A stretch of 37,371 nucleotides of DNA from Planctomycetota bacterium. Its GTDB lineage: Bacteria > Planctomycetota > Planctomycetia > Gemmatales > Gemmataceae. How positions within the stretch are numbered: position 1 is the first letter of the stretch; each line of letters starts with the position of its first letter. A program made the position numbers and the translations under genes. The stretch is from the NCBI GenBank assembly GCA_021807595.1, contig JAKBCS010000016.1, positions 6,518 to 43,888 on the forward strand, given 5' to 3'. Below the pieces are notes generated by a model, which did not search any database, had not been told where the DNA came from, and saw nothing but the letters and a program-made list of their open reading frames with translations. Of this stretch, positions 8,370 through 15,811 are shown in pieces.

Positions 8370-10712
8370 ATGTGTCGTTTTTTGAAGTGTGCGTGTCTCC
8401 TCTCTGCTGTTGTGGGCGTTGAGGCCTCGTTGGCTCGAGCCGACAGCCTTACGCCCGTGCCTTTTCAAGAAGTGCATATAAAGGACGGCTTTTGGAGCAA
8501 ACGCATTCATACCAATCGCACCGCGACGATTGAAGCGAACCTCCATCAGTGCGAGGTCACCGGTCGCATCCGCAACTTTGCCGTGGCCGGCAAGCTCGAA
8601 AAGGGCAAGCACAAAGGATTGTTGTTCGACGATTCGGATTTGTACAAGGTGCTCGAGGGCATCGCCTATACGTTGAGCAACCAGCGCGACGCCGAATTGG
8701 AGAAGCGAACCGACGCCATCATCGACCAGATCGCCGCCGCCCAGCAGCCGGATGGTTACTTGAACACCTATTTCACTTTGGTCGAGCCGCAAAATCGCTG
8801 GAAGAACATCCAGTATGGGCACGAACTCTATTGTGCGGGCCATCTCATCGAGGCAGCCGTCGCCTACCATCAGGCGACGGGCAAACGTAAGTTGCTCGAT
8901 GTAGCCATCCGCTTGGCCGACCACATCGACCGCACGTTTGGCCCCGGCAAGAAAGTCGATACCTCCGGCCACGAGGAGATCGAATTGGCCCTCGTCAAGC
9001 TCTACCGCGCCACCAAGCAAGAACGCTATCTGAAATTGGCACAATTCTTTCTCGACGTGCGCGGCGACAAGTCCAAGCGGCGCTTGTTCGGCGAATATGC
9101 TCAGGATCACAAGCCGATCCGCGAGCAGGACGAAGTGGCCGGCCATGCCGTGCGGGCGATGTATCTCTACTGCGGCATGGCCGACGTGGCCGGCATCACG
9201 GGCGATCGGCCGTTGATCGATGCCATCACGAAAATCTGGCGCGACGTCGTCGAACGCAAGATGTACGTGACCGGCGGCATTGGGCCGTCGGCGAGCAACG
9301 AAGGCTTTACCGCGCCCTACGATCTGCCCAACGATTCCGCTTACGCCGAGACGTGTGCCGCCATCGGCATGGCCTTATGGAATCATCGCATGTTCCTGAT
9401 GAGCGGGAACGGCAAATACGCCGACGTGCTGGAACGCGAGGTCTACAACGGCTTGCTCTCCGGTGTGTCGCTAAGCGGCGACCGCTTCTTCTACGTCAAC
9501 CCCTTGGGCAGCAAAGGTCGCCATCATCGCGTGCCGTGGTTCGATTGCTCGTGTTGTCCCACGAACATTGTGCGCTACATTCCCGGTATGGGTGAGCGCG
9601 TATGGGCGCAGCGCGACAATGGCCTCTGGAGCGTTCTCTACACGAGCAACACGGCCACGATCGCGCTGAAAGACGGCAAGGTGAAGCTAATCGAGAAGAC
9701 GAATTATCCCTGGGACGGCGATATGGAGTTCACGATTGAGCCTGAGCAATCGTTCGCTTTCGATGTGCATTTGCGGATACCCGGCTGGTGTCGCTCCGAA
9801 CCGACCCTGAGTGTAAATGGTGAGAAAGCGAAAGTAGAGATCGAGGCCGGTTACGTTCGGCTACATCGAATGTGGAAAAAAGGCGATGTCATTCGCTTGT
9901 CGTTGCCGATGCCGGTTCAGCGCGTGTACGCCGATCCGCATGTAAAAGCTGATGTGGGCCGAGTGGCGTTGCAACGGGGGCCGATCGTCTATTGTCTCGA
10001 GGGCGTGGATAACGACGGGCGCGTGCGCAATTTGTGCTTGCCCAAGGGAAGCAAATTGTCGGAGAAGTTCGATAAGGACCTCCTTGGCGGCGTCACAATT
10101 ATCCAAGGTGAAGCGTTGGCGGTTGCTCGTCCGAAAGAAAAACTAGAGACAGAAAAAGTGTCTTTTAAGGCGGTTCCGTATTTCGCCTGGGACAATCGCC
10201 GTCCGGGCGAAATGATCGTCTGGTTGGCCGAGGAGCCGGAAGGAGTCGAGTTGCCGAGTACCGAGGGCGTTTTCGTCGGCGGGCTGCGCATTCGCGCTTC
10301 CCACATCAACAGTACGGATACATTGGGAGAGCTAACTCACTCCAGCGAACCGAAATCCTCGAAAGATCATGCCATTCGGCGTATGACGTGGTGGGATCAT
10401 CGCGGCGGAGTCGAATGGCTGTCCTACGGTACGACGAAGCCGCGTAAACTGACCGGCGCATCGGTGTACTGGTTCGACGACACCGGCATCGGTGCATGCC
10501 GCGTCCCGGCCGAATGGCGGCTGCTCTGGCGCGACGGCAACGAATGGAAGCCGGTTCAACTACTCAAGAGCGAACGCTACGGCACGGCATTGGATCGCTT
10601 CAATCGCGTCTCGTTCGAGCCGGTTACAACGAGCGAGTTGCGGTTGGAGGTCAAACTGCAATCGGGCTTCTCCGGCGGCGTGTTGCGATGGCTCGTTACG
10701 GAGGAGAAGTAA
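8370..10712 (+). CDS. Secreted GH127-like beta-L-arabinofuranosidase (DUF1680)
   Basis: A 780-residue protein with a signal peptide (MCRFLKCACLLSAVVGV..., likely cut after SLARA). The (alpha/alpha)6-barrel of GH127 follows: LFDDSDLYKVLEGIAY, AAQQPDGYLNTYF, GHELYCAGHLIEAAVAYHQ, VTGGIGPSASNEGF. Family catalytic residues are visible: E327 with C329 in YAETCAA, and C395-C396 in FDCSCCPTN. These match the Glu and zinc-bound Cys set of Bifidobacterium HypBA1, where Cys is the nucleophile. A beta-sandwich domain follows, then about 120 C-terminal residues (WRLLWRDGNEWKPV..., SELRLEVKLQSGFSGGVLRW) that look discoidin/F5-8C-like. GGAG lies about 10 nt before the ATG. Likely role: periplasmic or extracellular removal of L-arabinofuranose from plant or algal glycans. 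Confidence 0.92.
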   Translation: MCRFLKCACLLSAVVGVEASLARADSLTPVPFQEVHIKDGFWSKRIHTNRTATIEANLHQCEVTGRIRNFAVAGKLEKGKHKGLLFDDSDLYKVLEGIAYTLSNQRDAELEKRTDAIIDQIAAAQQPDGYLNTYFTLVEPQNRWKNIQYGHELYCAGHLIEAAVAYHQATGKRKLLDVAIRLADHIDRTFGPGKKVDTSGHEEIELALVKLYRATKQERYLKLAQFFLDVRGDKSKRRLFGEYAQDHKPIREQDEVAGHAVRAMYLYCGMADVAGITGDRPLIDAITKIWRDVVERKMYVTGGIGPSASNEGFTAPYDLPNDSAYAETCAAIGMALWNHRMFLMSGNGKYADVLEREVYNGLLSGVSLSGDRFFYVNPLGSKGRHHRVPWFDCSCCPTNIVRYIPGMGERVWAQRDNGLWSVLYTSNTATIALKDGKVKLIEKTNYPWDGDMEFTIEPEQSFAFDVHLRIPGWCRSEPTLSVNGEKAKVEIEAGYVRLHRMWKKGDVIRLSLPMPVQRVYADPHVKADVGRVALQRGPIVYCLEGVDNDGRVRNLCLPKGSKLSEKFDKDLLGGVTIIQGEALAVARPKEKLETEKVSFKAVPYFAWDNRRPGEMIVWLAEEPEGVELPSTEGVFVGGLRIRASHINSTDTLGELTHSSEPKSSKDHAIRRMTWWDHRGGVEWLSYGTTKPRKLTGASVYWFDDTGIGACRVPAEWRLLWRDGNEWKPVQLLKSERYGTALDRFNRVSFEPVTTSELRLEVKLQSGFSGGVLRWLVTEEK

Positions 10713-11309
10713 AGTCGAGCGAAGAAACCAAAAGCGAGCTCGTCTCGCGGTGCGGGACGAACTCGCTCGCTTCTGTGTGAGGAATCGACTTAGTGACTGT
10801 CCCACAAGCCCCCCTCTCCCCTGTATTCAGGGGAGAGGGGTTGGGGGTGAGGGGCGGATTTTCGCCGCTTCCTCGCCCCCTCACCCCAACCCCTCTCCCC
10901 CTGAGTACAGGGAGAGAGGGGCTTCTGAGACAGACTCTTATGATTCGTCCCCTTGACGCTACGCCATCGAAGTAAATATACCATTGAATGAGAGATATTG
11001 TCCTTCTACAGAGCTGCCCAACGATGTTCGTCTCCTACCATCTCCTAAAAAATCAACCGGCGTCGGTCGCACGGCGTCCCGGTTTCACCTGACTCCTCTC
11101 TTCTCGCTAACGGCGTGACCGCGCTCAGCTGCTTCAATCTCTCAAGAGTCCTCGGTACTGTTCCGTCCCTATCGGTTTGCGCCGAAGTTCCAGATTCTCG
11201 TTAAGGCTCGCCGTGCGGCCTTCTTCGCCGTCGGGCCGAAAGGCGAGGAATCTCCTAGCGGTTGCGGTTCTCTTGTTTCTTCTTCGTCTGAATTAGAAAG
11301 GAAGTCGCC
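10713..11309. other. Intergenic region with REP-like inverted repeat
   Basis: About 600 nt between the GH127 gene and the DUF1559 gene. The left third holds the large inverted repeat at 10808-10924. The remainder (10930-11309) is non-coding by eye, with pyrimidine-rich patches just before the DUF1559 start. It presumably contains that gene's promoter, but I see no clear -35/-10 pair. Confidence 0.6.
10808..10924. repeat. Inverted pair of REP-like palindromic units
   Basis: Two G/C-run units lie in opposite orientation. Unit 1 (about 10808-10855) contains a perfect 12-bp hairpin, 10811-10822 with 10829-10840, loop GTATTC, then TTGGGGGTGAGGGG. Unit 2 (about 10874-10924) is the same element reversed (CCCCTCACCCCAA followed by CCCCTCTCCCC and an imperfect hairpin with a GAGTAC centre). 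The whole can fold into one long hairpin around GCGGATTTTCGCCGC. Repeats of this CCCTCTCCCC/GGTTGGGGTGAGGGG type are widespread in bacterial genomes and are often mistaken for short ORFs. Confidence 0.9.
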
Positions 11310-12263
11310 ATGATTCGACTTCGACGAACGGTCGGCGATAGGCTGGCCCCTCCGCGTGCGGGTTTTACACTGATCGAACTGCTCGTGGTCATCGCCATCA
11401 TCGCCGTGCTGATTGGCCTGCTGTTGCCGGCGGTGCAAAAGGTGCGCGAGGCCGCCGCGCGCGCTCAGTGCGCGAACAATCTCAAACAGATGGGCTTGGC
11501 GATTCACAACTACAACGGCGTCTACAACTCCTTGCCTCCCAGTAGGGTAGGGCCGCAGCACGCCACTTGGTTCGTGGTGATTCTCCCGTACATGGAGCAG
11601 AATAACCTGTACGCACAATGGAACCTCGCCAACAACTATTACGAACAATCGCCCGCAGTGCAGAATGCCTTCGTCAAGCAGTATGTTTGCCCGACACGGC
11701 GGAACTTGCCAATGCCGAGTACGCAGTACGAAGTTTCGAGTACCGGCATTCCCGATACGCAATTGCACCCAGGGACCCAAGGCGATTACGCCTGCAACGG
11801 CGGACAGTACGCGAATAGTCCCATCGTCGATAATCCCTTGTGCCGAGGCGCGATGTGTAGCGCCAATTCCCAAGTCAACAACTCTGACCAGGTCACGTTC
11901 ACGACCTCGCAAACTCGGCTGAACGACATCACGGACGGCACGAGCAATACGTTTCTTCTCGGCGAGAAACATTCGGTTCGCGCCCGATGGGGGCAGAGCG
12001 GGATGTGGGGAGAAGGCTCCATCTGGAACGGCGATTATCCTCGCAACTTCGCTCGCATCGCCGGCCCCACGTTATGGAATCTGGGACAAGGCCCCAACGA
12101 TGCGACCGGCCCGTTTCACTGTAAGTTCGGCAGCTGGCATCCGGGCATTTGCCAGTTCGTTTTTGCCGATGGCCATGTGGTCGCCTTGGCCAATTCAACC
12201 GACATTCCGACGCTTCAAATCTTGGCGGTTCGCAACGACGGTCTGGTAGCTCCCGACTATTGA
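11310..12263 (+). CDS. DUF1559 domain protein with type IV pilin-like N-terminus
   Basis: A 317-residue member of the planctomycete-expanded DUF1559 family. The N-terminus is a type III (prepilin peptidase) signal: a basic leader ending in G18, then FTLIELLVVIAIIAVLIGLLLPAVQ with E23 at the conserved +5 position. The juxtamembrane VREAAARAQCANNLKQMGLA helix is family-typical. The C-terminus carries the FADGHV motif of the family near residue 288. Such proteins are presumed to be pseudopilins or surface proteins exported by a type II secretion/type IV pilus-like machine; individual functions are unknown. AAAGGAAG lies about 8 nt before the ATG. A small lipoprotein gene follows 73 nt after the stop, a common planctomycete arrangement, with a hairpin between them. 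Confidence 0.95.
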   Translation: MIRLRRTVGDRLAPPRAGFTLIELLVVIAIIAVLIGLLLPAVQKVREAAARAQCANNLKQMGLAIHNYNGVYNSLPPSRVGPQHATWFVVILPYMEQNNLYAQWNLANNYYEQSPAVQNAFVKQYVCPTRRNLPMPSTQYEVSSTGIPDTQLHPGTQGDYACNGGQYANSPIVDNPLCRGAMCSANSQVNNSDQVTFTTSQTRLNDITDGTSNTFLLGEKHSVRARWGQSGMWGEGSIWNGDYPRNFARIAGPTLWNLGQGPNDATGPFHCKFGSWHPGICQFVFADGHVVALANSTDIPTLQILAVRNDGLVAPDY

Positions 12264-12273
12264 AAATCGGTTC

Positions 12274-12307
12274 GACGGGCGGGAGCGGCCATGCGCTCCC
12301 GTCCGTC
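12274..12307. repeat. Palindromic hairpin after the DUF1559 gene
   Basis: The arms 12274-12287 and 12294-12307 pair over 14 bp with one G-T wobble, around loop GCCATG, starting 10 nt after the stop codon. No T-tract follows. The core GCGGGAGCGGCCATGCGCTC is close to the core of the hairpin at 7456-7511, indicating a shared repeat family. It could act as a processing or termination signal. Confidence 0.8.
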
Positions 12308-12336
12308 TCCCAACCTCAACGAAATGGATCGAACGC

Positions 12337-12726
12337 ATGAATCGCTCTTGCTTCTCTCTCTCGATCGCCGCACTTCTCGCGATGGTTGTGGCCATCGGCT
12401 GCGGCAAGAACTCTTCCAAGCAACCAGCGGACAAGGCCATAGAGATCGTGGACCAATTCCTTGAGGCTTGGAGTCGAGGCGAGTCCGTGGACCAATTCGC
12501 CGATCCCTCTCGCCCCCTTCAGGGCACCGATCCCGACTGGAAGGCAGGGCATCAGCTGATGAGCTTTTTGAGCGCCGGGGCCAAGCAATCCCCCGAATCA
12601 CCCGATCGCTTTCGCTGCCGTGTCGCCCTCTCCCTCCGCAATGGGAAGGGAAGAATGTGGGATCAGGAAGTCGAATACGACATACAGATAGGCGAGAAAA
12701 GCGTCGTTCGCCGCGCCTCTCCCTAA
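12337..12726 (+). CDS. Small predicted lipoprotein
   Basis: A 129-residue protein with a lipoprotein signal: MNRSCFSLSIAALLAMVVAIGC, lipobox AIGC with C22 as the lipidated residue. After a short KNSSKQ linker comes a compact domain (ADKAIEIVDQFLEAWSRGESVDQF..., then beta-rich RCRVALSLRNGKGRMWDQEVEYDIQIGEKSVVRRA). The helix-then-sheet pattern with 'FLEAWSRGE' recalls NTF2/SnoaL-like folds, but this is only an impression. It follows the DUF1559 gene closely, and such small lipoproteins commonly accompany DUF1559 genes in planctomycetes. Probably anchored in a periplasm-facing membrane. Function unknown. Confidence 0.82.
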   Translation: MNRSCFSLSIAALLAMVVAIGCGKNSSKQPADKAIEIVDQFLEAWSRGESVDQFADPSRPLQGTDPDWKAGHQLMSFLSAGAKQSPESPDRFRCRVALSLRNGKGRMWDQEVEYDIQIGEKSVVRRASP

Positions 12727-12801
12727 AATAATCTCACCTCGAAGGGGTCTCGCCGTTCGCGCCCCACAGACGAGTTTCGTCCGCGCCAGGGAGATGGCTC
12801 G

Positions 12802-13668
12802 ATGCAACGCTTTAATCGACTCTTCAAAGTCCGCCATTATGAGTTGGACGCGCTAGGATTCGTCAGCGACATCAATCTCGTCCGCTACATGCAAGAGGCG
12901 GCCATCGAAGCCTCGACCGATCTAGGCTTCAGTCTCGATTGGTACAATGCCCACGGCGTCGGCTGGGTAGTCCGGCGGTTATCGGTGCGGCACGACGCTC
13001 CGACGGTTTACGGCGACGAGATAGCAGCGGCCACTTGGCTATCGGGACTGCGTGGCGTGCGTTCGATCCGCGAATACGATTTGACCCGAACGCGCGATGG
13101 AGGCCGAGTGGCGAGGGGGCGGGCCGAATGGGTGTACATGGACTTCCAGACCGGCGAGCCGACGCGCATTCCCGATGCCTGGGCCGAGGCTTTCGATCTA
13201 AAGGAGAAGCCGGAAGAACTCGGCATTCGTTTAACCGCGGCCCATCCCACTGACGGAGCGCGGCGTTATACTTCCTTCCGCCACGTGCAGTTTCACGAAC
13301 TGGATGCCGTCGGGCACGTCAATCATGCCGTGTACCTTCAGTGGATCGCCCAGGCGTTCCGAGACGCGCTCGATGCCCGCGCCGAGGCACTGGAACCGCT
13401 CTTGCGCGGGTGCGGGAGAGTCGTGCAATCGGGGCATGAGATTCAATACTTCGCGGCGGCAGTGGATCGAGAACCGATCGAGATTCTCAGCTGGCTGTGT
13501 GAAACGTCGCCCGTCGGAGCCGCTTGGACCCATGAGATTTACCATGCCGACACACACAAGCTGATGGCTCGCGATTACGCGCGCATGGCCGTCGTCGATC
13601 GCAACCACGAGCCGATCGTCCCGCACCCGCGATTCCTCGAGGCGATTCTTTCCGAGCCGGAAGCGTAG
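12802..13668 (+). CDS. Double-hotdog acyl thioesterase (FatA/4HBT-like)
   Basis: A 288-residue protein made of two hotdog domains in tandem. The first (about residues 5-140) has RHYELDALGFVSDINLVRYMQEAA, and the second (about 155-280) has RHVQFHELDAVGHVNHAVYLQWIAQAF, the D-x-x-GHVNNxxYxxW signature of acyl-CoA/acyl-ACP thioesterases. It should hydrolyse acyl-CoA or acyl-ACP thioesters in the cytosol; chain length cannot be inferred. Tandem domains are the FatA/B-like layout. GGGAG lies about 9 nt before the ATG. An interrupted hairpin (11 + 7 bp) spans the stop codon. It stands alone rather than in a lipid operon. Confidence 0.85.
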   Translation: MQRFNRLFKVRHYELDALGFVSDINLVRYMQEAAIEASTDLGFSLDWYNAHGVGWVVRRLSVRHDAPTVYGDEIAAATWLSGLRGVRSIREYDLTRTRDGGRVARGRAEWVYMDFQTGEPTRIPDAWAEAFDLKEKPEELGIRLTAAHPTDGARRYTSFRHVQFHELDAVGHVNHAVYLQWIAQAFRDALDARAEALEPLLRGCGRVVQSGHEIQYFAAAVDREPIEILSWLCETSPVGAAWTHEIYHADTHKLMARDYARMAVVDRNHEPIVPHPRFLEAILSEPEA

Positions 13669-13716
13669 GCGAGGATGAGGAGTCTTATACCTCGCTTCCA
13701 GTTCAGGCTCGGAAAG
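13648..13716. terminator. Terminator-like hairpin spanning the thioesterase stop codon
   Basis: The arms 13648-13658 and 13706-13716 are perfectly complementary over 11 bp (CTTTCCGAGCC with GGCTCGGAAAG). An inner GGAAGCG/CGCTTCC stem extends the pairing. No U-run follows, so it may be a Rho-assisted end or an mRNA stabilising structure. Confidence 0.5.
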
Positions 13717-13858
13717 AGCCGATTGTAGCGAGTACGCCGTTCCCCTCAGCTGATCTCTTCGCGCATTGAGGCAAATCCCATTGCGAGGAAGGTTCAAAAA
13801 AAGCCAAAATCGTATAGTTCCAGCGCCGGCATACAAGAGACATCGCAGGGGGATTAGC

Positions 13859-14542
13859 GTGAACAGCATCGCCGAATGCACCGTGCCGGAAAAAATACTT
13901 TTGGCCGGCTTTCAACTCGAAGAACAGGGGCAATCGCCGTTCTCCGCCGAGGCGCTCATTGTCGTGGCCTGGCAAAAGTATCCGCGCACGTTCGGACTCA
14001 AAGGATACGACGATCAGTATCCCGACTCGAATAAAGTGTTGGCCAGCATCATGGGGGAAAAAGGGTTGGCGCGGCGCGGCTGGCTGAACAAGATGGGACA
14101 GAAGTTGTATTCGCTCAGCAACGACGGACGACGGGCGGTACGTCGGCTGTTGCAAGGCGAAGAAGCGCCGGAAACCGTCAAGCGCGAACGCCCCATCAAA
14201 CTATCCAAAGATCAGGATAAGCTGATGCAAGGGCTGTTTGAAACCTCGGCTTACGAAAAATGCCGCGAAGGACGCCACCAGGAACTGACCTTCGCCGACG
14301 CCTGCCGATTTTGGGGCATCACGGAGAATCAATCCGGCGAGATACTCGATGCGCGGCTCGATCATGTGCGAGCGGCGTTGGCCGACATCGAACGCATTGT
14401 GGGAATGAGCAGCGCCAACCTCAGCGACGGGCACAACATCGGTTCCGACGATGTGGCTCAGATGTGCCAGATCCACACGCAGCTCACGCAGCGGTTCGGC
14501 CGGCATCTCAACCTGCTGCGCAACCGGATTATGCGGCCATGA
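13859..14542 (+). CDS. Winged-helix-like protein of unknown function next to a DNA methyltransferase
   Basis: A 227-residue protein I cannot assign to a named family. Residues about 8-100 (PEKILLAGFQLEEQG...SAEALIVVAWQKYP...NKVLASIMGEKGLARRGWL...YSLSNDGRRAVRRLLQ) have the helix-turn-helix plus beta-wing pattern of a winged helix ending in 'LSNDGRRAV'. The second half (about 120-227) is helical, with TFADACRFWGITENQSGEILDARLDHVRAALADIERIV and a basic C-terminus. No PD-(D/E)XK, HNH or GIY-YIG motif is visible. The GTG start at 13859 is chosen because AGGGGG lies 7 nt upstream. The gene overlaps the convergent methyltransferase gene by 14 bp tail-to-tail. Context suggests a regulator or partner of the methyltransferase, possibly an atypical restriction subunit; this is inference only. 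Confidence 0.75.
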   Translation: MNSIAECTVPEKILLAGFQLEEQGQSPFSAEALIVVAWQKYPRTFGLKGYDDQYPDSNKVLASIMGEKGLARRGWLNKMGQKLYSLSNDGRRAVRRLLQGEEAPETVKRERPIKLSKDQDKLMQGLFETSAYEKCREGRHQELTFADACRFWGITENQSGEILDARLDHVRAALADIERIVGMSSANLSDGHNIGSDDVAQMCQIHTQLTQRFGRHLNLLRNRIMRP

Positions 14543-15419
14543 GCGAATCGCCAAAACGCAGCTGCGAGCCGGCCACATACTCGGCATTGATCTCGATGCT
14601 CAACCAGTGCCGCTCCAGCTGCTCGGCGACATGGCCCGTCGTGTTGCTGCCGGCAAACGGATCGACCACCATTTCACCCGGCTCGGTGAGAAATCTCACG
14701 AAAAACTCCGGCACCGGGGCGGGAAAGCGAGCCGGATGGATCGGCAGACCGGCGGCGCGACAGCGGCGAAAGTATTCGTCGCTGGAGCGGGTGTTCGGGA
14801 CTTGCAAGATGTTGGGGGGAATCGCGCCGCCGTTATCTCTGCGGAAATGAGGTCCGATGTCGTGCTGCGATGGTCGTTTCGCCGTCTGATAGCCATCGCG
14901 CAACAGGCGGCGCATCGAACGACTGTAGGGGCGCAGGACGCGGCGATTGTCGGCGTTGGGCGTATCCGACTTCGAGAGCCACCACAGCGGAGTCACCGCG
15001 TCCTTGACCCGCGTGCGGCGGATGGTTACCCACTCCGCCGGCGTCGGCATCTTGCTGGGATTGTACCAGTAAAACTCTTGAGCTAAATGAAACATTTTGC
15101 AGAGCCGTAATATCAACTCGTACTGATAGAGCGAGCGCGTGCCGCTGCCGCGATTCCAGGCTCCCCCCAATTCAAAGACGAAACTCCCTTCGTCGGTCAG
15201 CACCCGATGGATCTCGACGGCGAAAGGCCAAAACCATTCGACGTATTCCGATGCCTCAACATTGCCGTAGGCCTTGCGTCTCCGCAGCGCGAATGGCGGC
15301 GATGTCAGAACCAGCGACACCGAATTGCTCGGCATCTGGCGAAGCACTTCGAGGGAGTCGCCCTCGTAACATTGTCCCCAGGTGGTGCGATAACTCGGCT
15401 CAATACCCGTATCGATCAC
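14529..15419 (-). CDS. PvuII-like N4-cytosine DNA methyltransferase (beta class)
   Basis: A 296-residue S-adenosylmethionine-dependent DNA methyltransferase. Catalytic motif IV TSPPF (39-43) lies near the N-terminus, and SAM-binding motif I DPFAGSNTTG (253-262) near the C-terminus, the permuted beta-class order. An SPP[FY] motif is typical of N4-methylcytosine enzymes. SPPFALRRRKAYGN, FYWYNPSKMPTPAEWV, RVKDAVTPLWW, HDIG, GGAIPPNILQ and HPARFPAPVPEFF closely resemble what I recall of M.PvuII, whose site is CAGCTG. The GTG start at 15419 is chosen because AAGGAGG sits 6 nt upstream; a longer frame to 15554 adds 45 unconserved residues. No PvuII-like endonuclease or C protein is nearby. It overlaps the convergent winged-helix gene by 14 bp. 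Confidence 0.93.
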   Translation of the reverse strand: MIDTGIEPSYRTTWGQCYEGDSLEVLRQMPSNSVSLVLTSPPFALRRRKAYGNVEASEYVEWFWPFAVEIHRVLTDEGSFVFELGGAWNRGSGTRSLYQYELILRLCKMFHLAQEFYWYNPSKMPTPAEWVTIRRTRVKDAVTPLWWLSKSDTPNADNRRVLRPYSRSMRRLLRDGYQTAKRPSQHDIGPHFRRDNGGAIPPNILQVPNTRSSDEYFRRCRAAGLPIHPARFPAPVPEFFVRFLTEPGEMVVDPFAGSNTTGHVAEQLERHWLSIEINAEYVAGSQLRFGDSLMAA

Positions 15420-15811
15420 GTCGATCCTCCTTGATCTCGTCTCAACGACGGACGCCTTCCGCGCGTATCCCAAACCGGCACGCCCATTGTTACCGGAGAT
15501 CGAGCCGGCGCGAAGACGAAGTTGCCACGACCGGACTGAATGCGCAGGGTACAATGGGCTATCGTCTCATCGAGAGCGTCGAGGAAACCAAAACAAAAGA
15601 GTCCACGAACGGTTGTCGGAAGTGGAACGCTAAACGTCCGCTCTGACGCCGAAGCGAATACGCTACGGCCGGCGCGCCGAATTGCGACGAGGAGGATGCC
15701 TCGGAGCGGGTGAGTGCTACCTTCCGAGAGTTAGCCTCTTGCCCTCCACCCTTGCCGCGGTGAGAATAGCGGTAGTCTCGCCCCATTCCTTCGCACGAGG
15801 AGATGCTTGCC
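15420..15811. other. Divergent intergenic region between methyltransferase and peroxiredoxin genes
   Basis: About 390 nt separating two divergently transcribed genes, so it should hold both promoters. The methyltransferase ribosome-binding site AAGGAGG (minus strand, 15426-15432) and the peroxiredoxin site GAGGAG (15797-15802) lie at its ends. Short frames in between look like chance. I see no confident -35/-10 pair or operator-like palindrome, and no C-box-like repeat expected of a controlled restriction-modification locus. Confidence 0.5.
15426..15432 (-). promoter_or_regulatory. Ribosome-binding site deciding the methyltransferase start
   Basis: Minus-strand AAGGAGG, 6 nt upstream of GTG 15419-15417. 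This near-perfect Shine-Dalgarno sequence favours the shorter, 296-residue product over the frame starting at 15554. Confidence 0.85.

Noticed and set aside
10793-10975. Short frames with NPSP-type peptides in the inverted repeat
   Set aside because: They are translations of the REP-like DNA repeat, not genes.
11169-11972. Minus-strand frame opposite the DUF1559 gene
   Set aside because: Shadow of a clearly coding gene; no start context and no motif.
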